A stretch of 64,000 nt of DNA from Paenibacillus donghaensis (lineage in GTDB: Bacteria; Bacillota; Bacilli; Paenibacillales; Paenibacillaceae). The position numbers and the translations under genes were made by a program. The stretch covers positions 4,340,001 to 4,404,000 of the forward strand of contig NZ_CP021780.1 in NCBI RefSeq assembly GCF_002192415.1, in the 5' to 3' direction. The notes under the pieces are model-generated. The model had not been told where the DNA came from. It made no database searches and saw only the letters and a program-made list of their open reading frames with translations. Shown here one piece after another: positions 43,847-52,477 of this stretch (position 1 is its first letter; each line of letters starts with the position of its first letter).

Positions 43847-44436
43847 GACTGCCTCCGGTAACGGATCACAAGGCCCGAGAATAGATCGATGAAGAAATGG
43901 CACAGAATCGGGGCCCAGAGAGTACCGGATATAATGTAAATATAACCCAGGCCATAGCTGCTCAGGAACACCCAGCCTGTCGGGACGAAATGACGCAGGT
44001 AGCGGACGTGAATTACGGCAAATAAAATGCTGGTCCAATAAGGTCCAAACGCATATTGTATAGCTCCGCGGAAGAGCAGCTCCTCACATACCGCCACCAG
44101 TGCGGCAATAAACACTATATGCCAGACCGGCCGATTGCCGAATAACAGCTCGTTGATGCCGCCGTCATCCATGCTGTCTTCCGGTATTACATAGGTTAAT
44201 AAAAAGTCCACAATCAGCATAACGCCTGCCAAACCAAGCCCCCACGCCACAAATTGTACGTTTTCAGGGAAATTTAATACGTGAAACGGATTTCTTTTCT
44301 GAAATAAAATCCATATCAAGCCGATAATTAAGGTAAGCCCTTGTGTAATATAAAGATTCAGAAGTAGCAGACGGTCTGTAAGCTGCGCAGGGTCTACCTT
44401 TTTTATTTTTATCTCGCCAAATTTGAATTTTTTCAT
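43843..44436 (-). CDS. ypbD: CPBP family intramembrane glutamic endopeptidase, YpbD-like
   Basis: An integral membrane protein with about six hydrophobic segments and the CPBP motifs EELLFRG (catalytic Glu pair) and FAVIHV with a later H-x-F (CHFFIDLFSG). The ATG at 44436 gives 197 residues, close to YpbD; an ATG at 44517 would add 27 residues of low complexity, so the start is uncertain. It begins the ypbD-ypbE-ypbG cluster. Confidence 0.85.
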   Translation of the reverse strand: MKKFKFGEIKIKKVDPAQLTDRLLLLNLYITQGLTLIIGLIWILFQKRNPFHVLNFPENVQFVAWGLGLAGVMLIVDFLLTYVIPEDSMDDGGINELLFGNRPVWHIVFIAALVAVCEELLFRGAIQYAFGPYWTSILFAVIHVRYLRHFVPTGWVFLSSYGLGYIYIISGTLWAPILCHFFIDLFSGLVIRYRRQS

Positions 44437-44542
44437 CTTAACCTGCCTGTTCTTGGATTGTTTTCCGGGCGGCCTTTGTGTCTTGCCCTGAGTTGCCGCA
44501 TTATACATAACGATCATTTCCCCAGACAAAGGAGCACTTATT

Positions 44543-45448
44543 ATGAACAGCCGTACCTCCCGCACTCAAATGTTATACTCGCTTGGTTTTATTTTCTTTC
44601 TGATTTCCGCATTTGCCGCTTTTTTTACGGGGGTCAAAGTGGGTGCGGATAAAACTGAAGCCAAATATGAATTGCTGGACACCACAGGCGGGCCCGTGGA
44701 ATTCTCGGGTTCCTATCAGCAGCAGGATCTTGTTACGTTCTATCATAACGTATTTTTGCCTTACCGGGAATTCAAGCGCAACTGGAACCTGGAGGTAGAC
44801 AAGCTCTCCCGCAGCACAGACGCCCGCGAGAATGGAGCAACCCTTAAGAACCTCGGCATCCTGGCTGACAAACAGCATGCCAAGGTCAATCAAGACTCCA
44901 TCTTCACCAATTCACCGCTGCTGCATCAATCCCAGATTAATATTCTGAAGAGCCTGACCCTGTTTTCCCAGGCCACGGCAAAGGTATCAGCGGGTGCTGC
45001 AGGTGCAGAAACGGCCAAGCTGCTTAAGAACGATCCATTTACCGCCGGTGCCGTCAAGTTCGGCTTGCTGGCCCAGAAGGATTATTATGATTCCATGCTG
45101 AAATGGGGCGCCAAGGCGGGCAAGAATATTCCGGCTGAAGCCTCGGTCACCACTACGCTGTCTTTTGTCCAGTGGAAGAAGATGCCTCTGCTGCTCAAGA
45201 ATGCGACCATTGCCGACATGATGCTGAACCGTGGCATCTATGAAGGGTATGACCCTCAGGATGTGACCGCCAAGATTGACGATATGATCTATTCCGGCAC
45301 GGCCAGCTCCCTGAAGCTGACGAACGTCCAGGCCTCCGTGACCCTGATTACTTCCACAGGAGCGGTTCAGGAGCAGGATTTCATTAAATGGCGTGAGCAA
45401 TATTATGGCAAGGAAACGATGCCCCAGCTGCCGTTCTTCTATGAGTAG
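44543..45448 (+). CDS. Membrane-anchored hypothetical protein, 301 residues
   Basis: The ATG at 44543 follows AAAGGAG. A single N-terminal membrane helix (about 11-30) precedes a largely helical extracytoplasmic domain with no recognised motif. It is divergent from the CPBP protease gene. A conserved Paenibacillus-type protein is likely, but no function is suggested by sequence. Confidence 0.75.
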   Translation: MNSRTSRTQMLYSLGFIFFLISAFAAFFTGVKVGADKTEAKYELLDTTGGPVEFSGSYQQQDLVTFYHNVFLPYREFKRNWNLEVDKLSRSTDARENGATLKNLGILADKQHAKVNQDSIFTNSPLLHQSQINILKSLTLFSQATAKVSAGAAGAETAKLLKNDPFTAGAVKFGLLAQKDYYDSMLKWGAKAGKNIPAEASVTTTLSFVQWKKMPLLLKNATIADMMLNRGIYEGYDPQDVTAKIDDMIYSGTASSLKLTNVQASVTLITSTGAVQEQDFIKWREQYYGKETMPQLPFFYE

Positions 45449-45512
45449 AATCAGTTATTGCATCATAACCAAAATTACCGGCCACTTCAAGGCGAACCAT
45501 TCCAAAAGGCTA

Positions 45513-45542
45513 TTGACACACTCTAGCATCGCATGTTACATT
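45513..45542 (+). promoter_or_regulatory. Promoter of the serA T-box leader
   Basis: TTGACA (45513-45518), 18-base spacer, TACATT (45537-45542), about 20 bases upstream of the T-box stem I. Confidence 0.6.
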
Positions 45543-45563
45543 ATGAAAAATTAATCAAGCAAA

Positions 45564-45817
45564 ACCGATGAAGGAACAAAGAACCTGCAAGCCTTCAGAG
45601 AGCCGGTGGTTGGTGCAAACCGGTGGCCTTTCAGCCTTCTTTAGCGCTCCCGAGATATTGTATCGAACTCATGAGTAGGTACAATCGGATCACTCCGTTA
45701 CCAGTGTGGCCTTTGCAGGCCAATGAGGCTGTTATTGAAGTAGCAGCGAATTAGGGTGGTACCACGACAACTTTCGTCCCTTACTACGGCAGTAGTATGG
45801 GGTCGGAAGTTTTTTTG
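45564..45817 (+). promoter_or_regulatory. T-box leader of serA
   Basis: The leader has a stem I closed by CCGAT/ATCGG (45565 and 45685), the distal AGAGAGCCGGTGGTTGG segment, a specifier region GAACTCA (45665-45671), the T-box sequence AGGGTGGTACCACG (45753-45766), and a terminator hairpin with seven T (45769-45817). Such leaders let an uncharged tRNA stabilise an antiterminator. By the usual GAA-codon rule the specifier is CUC (leucine); shifted by one it would be UCA (serine). The T-box TGGT matches a tRNA with A73, as tRNA-Leu has. Confidence 0.88.
45769..45817 (+). terminator. T-box terminator
   Basis: AACTTTCGTCCC pairs with GGGGTCGGAAGTT, enclosing a TACTAC/GTAGTA hairpin, followed by seven T. 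About 200 bases separate it from serA. Confidence 0.8.
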
Positions 45818-46017
45818 TGTCCGGAAATGGCGTCACTGCCTGTCTCAGGACCCGCCTGCCGGCCGGTTTGCAGTATTCCTGCAGCCCGATTCTTTTATAC
45901 GACACCGCGTTGCCCCGTTATTCGAGTCTGTTGTTGTGTACATTCGGTACTGTGGACCGCCCCTTCGGGGCATCCTCGATATATTATGCTTTCTAACTTT
46001 AAGGGGGACAAGAAACC

Positions 46018-47610
46018 ATGTTTAAAGTATTAGTATCGGATCCAATCAGCGATTTGGGCATTCAGAAATTGATGGACGCAAGCGATGTGACTGTTGACAA
46101 AAAAACAGGTCTCAGCGAAGACGAGCTTATTGCAATCATCGGCGAATATGACGGCCTGCTCGTACGCAGCCAGACCACGGTTACCGAGAAGATTATTGCA
46201 GCCGGCAAAAACCTGAAGGTTATCGGACGCGCAGGTGTTGGCGTCGACAATATCAAGCTGGAGGCGGCAACCCAGCGCGGCGTTGTTGTCATTAACGCTC
46301 CGGACGGTAACACCATTACAACCTGTGAGCATGCTTTTGCCATGATGATGGCTCTGGCACGCCATATACCGCAGGCTTATGCCAAGACCATTGGTGGTGT
46401 ATGGGATAAGAAGTCCTTCCTCGGCGTCGAGCTGCGCGGCAAGACCCTGGGCGTGCTTGGCATGGGACGGATCGGCAGCGAAGTTGCGAAGCGGGCTAAG
46501 GCTTTTGGGATGGATATTCTCGCCTACGACCCCTTCCTGACCGTTGACCGCGCTGAGAAGCTGGAGGTGAAGCTGGCCTCAGTTGACGATATCGTCCGTG
46601 GTGCGGATTTCATCACTGTGCATACACCGCTTACTCCGGAAACACGCCATATGATCTCCCGCCCGCAATTCGAAGTGATGAAAAAAGGCATGCGCATCAT
46701 CAACTGTGCCCGTGGCGGCGTAATTGACGAAATGGCCCTTGTGGAAGCCATTGACAGCGGCATCGTGGCCGGAGCTGCCTTTGACGTATTCGAGAAGGAA
46801 CCGCCAGCGGCCGACCACCCGTTCCTGTCCCATCCCAAAATCATCGTGACCCCGCATCTGGGCGCATCGACCGTGGAAGCGCAGGAGAATGTAGCGATCG
46901 ACGTATCTGAGCAGGTGCTGCATATTCTGCGCAACGAACCATTCATCAACGCGGTCAACATTCCGCCGGTAGCCCCAAGCGTAATGAACAAGCTGCAGCC
47001 TTACTTCAATCTGGGCCAGAAGCTGGGCAGCTTCGCCACCCAGCTTACAGACGGAGCGATCCGTGAGATTCATGTAGAATACGCAGGTGACCTGTCTGAC
47101 GTGGACACTCAGCCGCTTACCCGCTATATCGTTAAGGGCGTGCTTTCGCGCTATTTTGCAGATGATGTCAATATCGTCAACTCGATGCACTTGGCCAAAA
47201 CCCGTGACGTCAACGTAGTTGTGACCAAAGCCTCCAAAACCAAAGGCTTCACCAACCTGATTACCGTTACTCTGAAGGCTGATCTGGATGAAGAGCGTCT
47301 GGTTGCCGGAACCCTGCTGCAGGGCTACGGCGAGCGTATTGTACAGGTCAACAAGTTCCCGGTCGATATCGCACCGGAAGGCCATCAGATCGTGGTATCA
47401 CACAATGATAAGCCGGGTATCATCGGACTGGTGGGTACGCTGCTTGGAGAGAACGATGTCAACATCGCATCGATGCAGGTAGGACGCAAAATTGTCGGCG
47501 GTGCGGCAATCATGCTGCTGACGGTTGACAAGGCTGTGCCACAGGCCGTACTGGTCAAGCTGGCCGGCTTGCCGCAGATCAACACTGCGGAAGAGATCAT
47601 TCTGCTGTAA
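46018..47610 (+). CDS. serA: D-3-phosphoglycerate dehydrogenase
   Basis: A 530-residue enzyme that oxidises 3-phosphoglycerate in the first committed step of serine synthesis. It has the NAD-binding [18 protein letters not shown], the catalytic His in TPHLGAST with the acid/base triad (RGGVIDE), an intervening ASB domain, and a C-terminal ACT domain ([18 protein letters not shown] in outline) that senses serine in this family. AAGGGGG precedes the ATG. It is behind a T-box leader and about 200 bases of untranslated RNA. Confidence 0.97.
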   Translation: MFKVLVSDPISDLGIQKLMDASDVTVDKKTGLSEDELIAIIGEYDGLLVRSQTTVTEKIIAAGKNLKVIGRAGVGVDNIKLEAATQRGVVVINAPDGNTITTCEHAFAMMMALARHIPQAYAKTIGGVWDKKSFLGVELRGKTLGVLGMGRIGSEVAKRAKAFGMDILAYDPFLTVDRAEKLEVKLASVDDIVRGADFITVHTPLTPETRHMISRPQFEVMKKGMRIINCARGGVIDEMALVEAIDSGIVAGAAFDVFEKEPPAADHPFLSHPKIIVTPHLGASTVEAQENVAIDVSEQVLHILRNEPFINAVNIPPVAPSVMNKLQPYFNLGQKLGSFATQLTDGAIREIHVEYAGDLSDVDTQPLTRYIVKGVLSRYFADDVNIVNSMHLAKTRDVNVVVTKASKTKGFTNLITVTLKADLDEERLVAGTLLQGYGERIVQVNKFPVDIAPEGHQIVVSHNDKPGIIGLVGTLLGENDVNIASMQVGRKIVGGAAIMLLTVDKAVPQAVLVKLAGLPQINTAEEIILL

Positions 47611-47650
47611 GGTTGCTCAAGAAGACATATAAATTCTTATATTTTCAAAT

Positions 47651-47694
47651 AGAACAGGCCCTCCCCATTTCACTTCTTGGGGAGGGCCTGTTCT
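47651..47694. terminator. Bidirectional hairpin between serA and the SDR gene
   Basis: A 16-base perfect stem (AGAACAGGCCCTCCCC and complement) with a 12-base loop, between convergent genes. T-runs are weak on both sides. Confidence 0.7.
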
Positions 47695-47724
47695 CTATAC
47701 TGGCAGTTACACCGAAGGCAGCTG

Positions 47725-48585
47725 CTACTCAGGCAGCTCAAACACAGGCACCAGGCGGCCATCGGTATCTGTGAAGCCATATTCCGCTGCCAGCTTGCCA
47801 ACCTGCTGAGGCAAGCCGCTTTTGTCAATAACACCAGGATCAGCGGCAAGTGCGGCTACGGCCCGTCCGATATAAGCAGTCGATTCACTGTCCTTCAGCG
47901 CCTCTACCTCCTGCCAGTGACGCTCATCACTCTGCATGCTGTCCAGCACCAGCTCTGTGCGCATCCAGCCAGGCGAAAGCGGAATGACGGCAATTCCATC
48001 GGCTCTCAGCTCACGGGACAGGCCGTACGCCATGCGCACCAGCGCGTTTTTGGCAAGATCATAGTAGAAATTGCCTACATATCTATCACGGTCCCAGAAG
48101 GTCGTATGGATAATCAGCCCCCCGCCTTCAGTACGCCGCATGAGCGGAATCGCATAATAATTGGTCATCACTTGCGCCCGGACTCCGGAGTCAAACATGT
48201 TGTCCCAATGCCTGACAGGCTGCTCCCAGAACGGCTTGTTCTCAATCGGCAGCGCGTTGCCTCCCCATACATTATTAACCAGAATATCGAGCCTGCCTTG
48301 CTCTGCATCGATCCGGGCAAGCGCCGCTTCCGTCTCCTTGTCACGGGTGTGATCACAACGAATCGACGCTCCCGCTCCTCCATACCGTTCAATTTCCTCC
48401 AGCACCTCTTCCAGAGTACCCGGGCCTGCTGATGGTTCATCCATGCTTGCCGTACTGCTTCTGCCTGTAATGTAGACATAAGCCCCCGCCTGGGCCAGCT
48501 CCAGGGCAATTCCCCGGCCCGCTCCTCTGCTGCCGCCTGTGACAAGCGCTACTCTGCCCTGCAAGGGCTTGGACTGCATCTCCAT
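47725..48585 (-). CDS. Short-chain dehydrogenase/reductase
   Basis: The ATG at 48585 follows GAGGAG and gives 286 residues. TGGSRGAGRGIAL is the NAD(P)-binding motif, NNVWGG stands for NNAG, and YYDLAKNAL supplies the Tyr-x3-Lys catalytic pair. The substrate is unknown. It is divergent from a WYL-type regulator that may control it. The GxxxGxG spacing and the RSS after the second strand fit an NADP-type enzyme. Confidence 0.9.
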   Translation of the reverse strand: MEMQSKPLQGRVALVTGGSRGAGRGIALELAQAGAYVYITGRSSTASMDEPSAGPGTLEEVLEEIERYGGAGASIRCDHTRDKETEAALARIDAEQGRLDILVNNVWGGNALPIENKPFWEQPVRHWDNMFDSGVRAQVMTNYYAIPLMRRTEGGGLIIHTTFWDRDRYVGNFYYDLAKNALVRMAYGLSRELRADGIAVIPLSPGWMRTELVLDSMQSDERHWQEVEALKDSESTAYIGRAVAALAADPGVIDKSGLPQQVGKLAAEYGFTDTDGRLVPVFELPE

Positions 48586-48661
48586 CGTCACTCCACTCCT
48601 CACTGATTATCATACTAAGAACGCAGTTGAACTACCTGCTCCTAAAGTTTATCCTTTATAT

Positions 48662-48680
48662 ATGTCATCCATTGACATAT
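48662..48680. promoter_or_regulatory. Inverted repeat between the SDR and regulator genes, candidate operator
   Basis: TATGTCA and TGACATA are inverted 7-base arms around TCCAT. The right arm covers the -35 of the regulator promoter, so binding there would suit autoregulation. Confidence 0.5.
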
Positions 48681-48700
48681 TAATAAGATAGGCTTAAATA
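48672..48700 (+). promoter_or_regulatory. Promoter of the WYL regulator
   Basis: TTGACA (48672-48677), 17-base spacer, TAAATA (48695-48700) on the plus strand. Confidence 0.65.
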
Positions 48701-48731
48701 AATCAATTCTTATGAAGGAGGGCTTGGAAAC

Positions 48732-49700
48732 ATGAGAGCCGACCGTCTGTTGTCCATCCTGCTCCAGCTGCAGAACCGCGGCAAAATGACTTCGCGGGAG
48801 CTGGCCCAAACGTTGGAGGTCTCGGAACGGACCATCTTCCGCGATATGGAGGCCTTAAGCGCAGCCGGAATCCCTGTGCTGGCGGAGCGGGGCCGCGAAG
48901 GGGGCTGGAAGCTCACTGAAGGCTACCGCACCTCCCTGACCGGCATGAAGCCTCGCGAGGCCGCATCGCTGCTGCTGGCCTCCAATTCCGCTGTCTTAAG
49001 CGACCTGGGTATTGCAGAGGATTATACCTCCGCAATCCGCAAGCTGGAGGCAGCCGCTCCGAAGCAGCCTGACGGCCAGGGAAGTGATATGACCCAGCGG
49101 ATCTATATTGATACGGACGGCTGGCATCCATCGGATGAGGCCTATCCATACCTTTCCATCCTGCAGCAGGCGCTAGGGGAGAACCGCACAGTACAAATGG
49201 ACTATACACGCAGCGGCGAGACCCGGGAACGACTCGTCAACCCGCTCGGACTGGTGTCGAAACGCGGGGTCTGGTACGTCGTGGCCGAATATGAAGGCGA
49301 GCTGCGGACCTTCCGTGTCTCCAGAATCAGCCATGCTGAGCTGACAGGCCAACCCTTCATCCGACCGGAAGACTTCGATCTTATGGCCTATTGGGCCCAA
49401 TCTACACTCGCCTTCAAACAAGCCTTACCCCGTTATCCCGCCAGCCTGCTGGTGAAAGAAACGGTACTGAAGGAGCTGCAGCGGGAACGTTATGTTTCGG
49501 TATTCGCCAGTGAGCCTTCCTCTCAGCCTGGCTGGCTGAAGGTTGAGACCGAATTCAACACCCCCGAGTCGGCTTGCCGGATTCTGCTTTCTTTTGGCGC
49601 GAATATCCGGGTGTGTGCTCCAGCAGAGCTGCGTGAACAGATTCTTGTTATCTTGCAAGAGTCGATCTGTGGATATTTAGACATACAATGTTCTAATTAA
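48732..49700 (+). CDS. YafY-type transcriptional regulator with WYL domain
   Basis: A 322-residue protein. The N-terminal helix-turn-helix (TSRELAQTLEVSERTIFRDMEAL, in outline) is of the DeoR/HTH_11 type, and the central VWYVVAEYEGELRTFRVSRI belongs to the WYL ligand-sensing domain. GAAGGAGGG precedes the ATG. It is divergent from the SDR gene with a shared promoter region, so local control is likely but not proven. The ligand is unknown. Confidence 0.9.
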   Translation: MRADRLLSILLQLQNRGKMTSRELAQTLEVSERTIFRDMEALSAAGIPVLAERGREGGWKLTEGYRTSLTGMKPREAASLLLASNSAVLSDLGIAEDYTSAIRKLEAAAPKQPDGQGSDMTQRIYIDTDGWHPSDEAYPYLSILQQALGENRTVQMDYTRSGETRERLVNPLGLVSKRGVWYVVAEYEGELRTFRVSRISHAELTGQPFIRPEDFDLMAYWAQSTLAFKQALPRYPASLLVKETVLKELQRERYVSVFASEPSSQPGWLKVETEFNTPESACRILLSFGANIRVCAPAELREQILVILQESICGYLDIQCSN

Positions 49701-49813
49701 GTGCCTTTCCTCGCCAAAACAGGATTTATGTCAGTTCTTACAATAGACCAAAGACCCATGAATCCCCTATAATATTACAATACACATATAACTAATGAGG
49801 GGGATATTTTCCT

Positions 49814-51064
49814 ATGAGCTGGATGAACAACCTTCCGCTGAAACAAAGGATTGTTGCCGGATGTTACCTGGTCGCCGCGTTATTTGCTATACCTGTTCTG
49901 ATTACGTTTATTCTTATGGGCAAAATTGTCATTGGTATCATTCTGGTTGCACTGTTGGCCGTGTTAACTTACCCTCTTTCGCGCTTTATTGAGAGAACGC
50001 TTACATCTTCCTTTGATGACATCTCCAACGTGACGCACAGCATCTCCAAAGGAGATTTCACCAGCAGAGCCGACGAGTCCGGTTCAATGGGCGACATCAG
50101 TCGCTCCTTCAATATGATGATTGACAAGCTGAAGAAAATCCTGACCGAGGCTTCACAGATCACCCGCCAGGTTATGGATGCCAGCCAGGGCATCGAGGAC
50201 AAGAATCATAGTCTGAAGGTGGTTATGGCGCAGGTGGCCTCTTCTTCCAATGAGCTGGCGCTTGGAGCCAATGAAATCTCCACAGATATCGCCGATATGA
50301 CGGAATCGATCAAGGATATTGAAACCAAGGTTTCCAATTATACAAGCTCCACCAAAGAAATGAACAAACGCTCGGTACATACGCTGGAACTTGTCGAAAA
50401 AGGCCGCCAGTCTATGGATACCCAAGCCGAGGGGATGCGCAAGAACATCCAGGCTACCCAGAAGGTCGCAGATACGATTGAGGCTCTCTCCCAGAATGCA
50501 CGCGGGATTACAATGATCACCAAGACAATCACTGAAATTGCCGAGCAGACCAACCTGCTGTCATTGAATGCTTCGATTGAGGCCGCACGGGCCGGAGAGC
50601 ATGGACGCGGTTTCGCCGTCGTAGCCCAGGAGGTCCGCAAGCTAGCCGAAGAGTCGACCGCTTCCACCAAGGAAGTATTCGGACTGGTGCGCAGCATTGA
50701 AACGGATATCAAGCAGGCCATTGACCATATCGCAATTAACGAAGAGGTCGTACAGGTTCAGAATGAAATGATTACCGAAACGGCCCATATCTTCGCCCAA
50801 ATTGTGCAGAGTGTACAGTACATAAGCGAGCAGATTGCTTCCTTCTCTGCGGAGAGTGATGTTATGCTGGAGAGTGCGCTGAAGATCTCCAGCGCCATCG
50901 AGAATATCTCGGCGATTACCGAGCAGACTGCGGCTGGTACCGAGGAGGTATCGGCTGCCATGAATGAGCAGATCCATGCCCTGCAATCCGTAGCCGATGA
51001 GACGGAGAAGATGACCCAAGCCGTGTTCAATCTGCAGAAAACGATTCATGTCTTCAAATTCTAA
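49814..51064 (+). CDS. Methyl-accepting chemotaxis protein without an extracellular sensor domain
   Basis: A 416-residue receptor. Two membrane helices (about 12-34 and 38-57) are joined by a very short loop, so no ligand-binding ectodomain exists. A HAMP domain (about 60-112) and a long coiled-coil signalling domain follow, with the hairpin tip [31 protein letters not shown] in outline. It may sense internal signals such as redox state, pH or membrane changes. A ribosome binding site GAGGGGG precedes the ATG, and a strong terminator follows. Confidence 0.93.
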   Translation: MSWMNNLPLKQRIVAGCYLVAALFAIPVLITFILMGKIVIGIILVALLAVLTYPLSRFIERTLTSSFDDISNVTHSISKGDFTSRADESGSMGDISRSFNMMIDKLKKILTEASQITRQVMDASQGIEDKNHSLKVVMAQVASSSNELALGANEISTDIADMTESIKDIETKVSNYTSSTKEMNKRSVHTLELVEKGRQSMDTQAEGMRKNIQATQKVADTIEALSQNARGITMITKTITEIAEQTNLLSLNASIEAARAGEHGRGFAVVAQEVRKLAEESTASTKEVFGLVRSIETDIKQAIDHIAINEEVVQVQNEMITETAHIFAQIVQSVQYISEQIASFSAESDVMLESALKISSAIENISAITEQTAAGTEEVSAAMNEQIHALQSVADETEKMTQAVFNLQKTIHVFKF

Positions 51065-51088
51065 AGGGTAGATCGGCATTACAGACAA

Positions 51089-51129
51089 GGCTGCCGCTTA
51101 AGCTTCTGGCTTAGGCGGCAGCCCTTTTT
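51089..51129 (+). terminator. Rho-independent terminator of the chemoreceptor gene
   Basis: GGCTGCCGC..TAAG pairs with CTTAGGCGGCAGCC, followed by CTTTTT. Confidence 0.85.
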
Positions 51130-51204
51130 ATTTGTCAAAATAAGCCTTAAAAAGATATAATTCTACTTTATTCGTCATTTTACGAGTTTATTCTGCAGAA
51201 ATAA

Positions 51205-51233
51205 TTGACAAAACGACAACCGCTTACTATATT
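51205..51233 (+). promoter_or_regulatory. SigA promoter of the small hypothetical gene
   Basis: TTGACA (51205-51210), 17-base spacer, TATATT (51228-51233). Confidence 0.7.
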
Positions 51234-51311
51234 GAAGATTACTCTGCTTGCTCTTTCTGAGTCCAGTCTCCGAAGGAGCCTGTATTATTTCACATCCGGG
51301 AGTGTGCACAC

Positions 51312-51674
51312 ATGGGAACATTTAGTCTGGACACGGATTGTGTCCATAAGATTGTTAAGGTTGAACTGGAAGGCAGCTTCTCTCAGGAGGACGGCCTTAA
51401 TTCCATACTGGCTTACCAGCAAAGAGTGAATCCGATCAACTCCGAAGATTACCGTCTGGAGATCGATTGCCGCCAGTTGCATGTGACTGCGCCGGAAACG
51501 GTGCCGCTGCTTGAGACCTGCTTTGTGATGTTTAAAAGAGATAAGTTCTCCAATGTAAATCTTATCCTGGAGAATAACCCCATACTAAAAATGCAGCTGG
51601 CCCGGCTGGGCCGAAAAGCCGGCTTGGACACACTGGAGATCACTTCAGCGACTAGGATAACCCCCATACATTAG
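51312..51674 (+). CDS. Hypothetical protein, possibly STAS-like
   Basis: A 120-residue soluble protein with its own promoter. Alternating strands and helices (VKVELEGSFSQEDGL, RLEIDCRQLHV, NVNLILENN) recall STAS-type anti-sigma-antagonist folds, but the conserved Ser/Thr phosphorylation motif is not seen, so the assignment is weak. The ATG follows a GGGAG element. The neighbouring chemoreceptor could hint at a signalling role. Confidence 0.6.
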   Translation: MGTFSLDTDCVHKIVKVELEGSFSQEDGLNSILAYQQRVNPINSEDYRLEIDCRQLHVTAPETVPLLETCFVMFKRDKFSNVNLILENNPILKMQLARLGRKAGLDTLEITSATRITPIH

Positions 51675-51685
51675 GTCGATAAAAG

Positions 51686-52110
51686 GTTACTGCTTAGGCC
51701 TCCGTAGGATAAGAACACTTCAGATTCAGTTCCATGATATAGAACGTGAACGTAAGAATGTTATATTCGAATTGTTCGGGTAGCCCCCTATGCACCAGGC
51801 ATTCTGACAACTCCACCGTTTCATTCTTAAGTTCATCTTATATAGTCTCATATGTGTCCAGTCCACAGAATTAGTTGCGAGACTGCATCTATTTAGCCAT
51901 TTTTTTCTGTTTTGGAGGAAATAAGTGCGAAAACGCACCTAATTTCGGATTTTGAGCGTACTAAGCTTGCTTTACTCGAATTTAGTTGCAGATATGCACT
52001 TATTATCCTGATATGGGCGTTTCGGCTGAAATTAGTTGCAGTTTCGCATCTAATTCCACCGAAGGTTCCAGGGCAACACTCTAAATCCTGGCTGATTCCT
52101 AAGCAGTAAC
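51686..52110. mobile_element. MITE-like element, 425 bp, with 13-bp terminal inverted repeats
   Basis: GTTACTGCTTAGG (51686-51698) and CCTAAGCAGTAAC (52098-52110) are perfect inverted copies that bound a segment without coding capacity. Inside are four short palindromic units. No clear target duplication was seen. Related ends recur at 52171, 52216, 52331 and 52403. Confidence 0.55.
51869..52055. repeat. Four hairpin units with TTAGTTGC/GCAxCTAATT arms
   Basis: Units at about 51869-51894, 51919-51945, 51979-52004 and 52029-52055, spaced 50-60 bases, each of the form AATTAGTTGC-loop-GCATCTAATT with one or two mismatches and loops GAGACT, GAAAAC, AGATA and AGTTTC. They can fold as RNA or cruciform hairpins and lie in the MITE-like element. 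Confidence 0.7.
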
Positions 52111-52120
52111 GAAATGTGAG

Positions 52121-52158
52121 AATAAGCCTCTCTTCCTATAGCGGAAGAGAGGCTTATT
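52121..52158. terminator. Bidirectional 16-bp hairpin
   Basis: AATAAGCCTCTCTTCC pairs perfectly with GGAAGAGAGGCTTATT around TATAGC, directly after the MITE-like element. T-runs are short. It may end transcription from the left gene. Confidence 0.55.
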
Positions 52159-52170
52159 TGATGAGGTATA

Positions 52171-52344
52171 GGTTACTACGTAAGGCCCCTTGCCTTCTGA
52201 TAGAGGTTTTAGCTTTCTAAGGAGTAACGCGTAGGGTGGGTGGCTATGGGGAAAAACTACTGTTAATCCCACGGCTAAGGTTCAGTTGCTTTTGCACATG
52301 GGGAAAAGTTGCCGCTAATTCGTCGCTGGACCTAAGTAGTAACC
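52171..52344. repeat. Second copy pair of the MITE-like ends
   Basis: GGTTACTACGTAAGG (52171-52185) and CCTAAGTAGTAACC (52331-52344) are near-inverted copies 174 bp apart, resembling a shorter or decayed element. Another copy, CTTAAGTAGTAAC, lies at 52403-52415 and TCTAAGGAGTAACG at 52216-52229. Confidence 0.5.
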
Positions 52345-52413
52345 ACATTCGCATCTAATTGCGTTGAACATTCTGGTCTAACATTCTAAATTCTCGCTGT
52401 GGCTTAAGTAGTA

Positions 52414-52451
52414 ACGATAAAGAGGCAAGTCCCTCAGGAGACTTGCCTCTT
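52414..52451 (-). terminator. Rho-independent terminator of glpK
   Basis: AAGAGGCAAGTC pairs with GACTTGCCTCTT, followed by TATCG on the minus strand, about 26 bases after the glpK stop. Confidence 0.75.
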
Positions 52452-52477
52452 GCTTTATAAACTATATAAAAGTCCGT

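Larger units (their letters stand above)
51675..52477. other. Repeat-rich intergenic island between the hypothetical gene and glpK
   Basis: About 800 bases with no supported gene. It holds a 425-bp MITE-like element, further copies of its end sequence, four hairpin units and two terminator-like hairpins, listed separately. A minus-strand frame at 51726-51938 has no ribosome binding site. Confidence 0.7.

Noticed and set aside
51726..51938. Minus-strand 70-codon frame in the repeat island
   Set aside because: It lies across repeat units and lacks a ribosome binding site.
51869..52055. CRISPR array
   Set aside because: The repeats are palindromic and imperfect, spacing is irregular and no cas gene is present.
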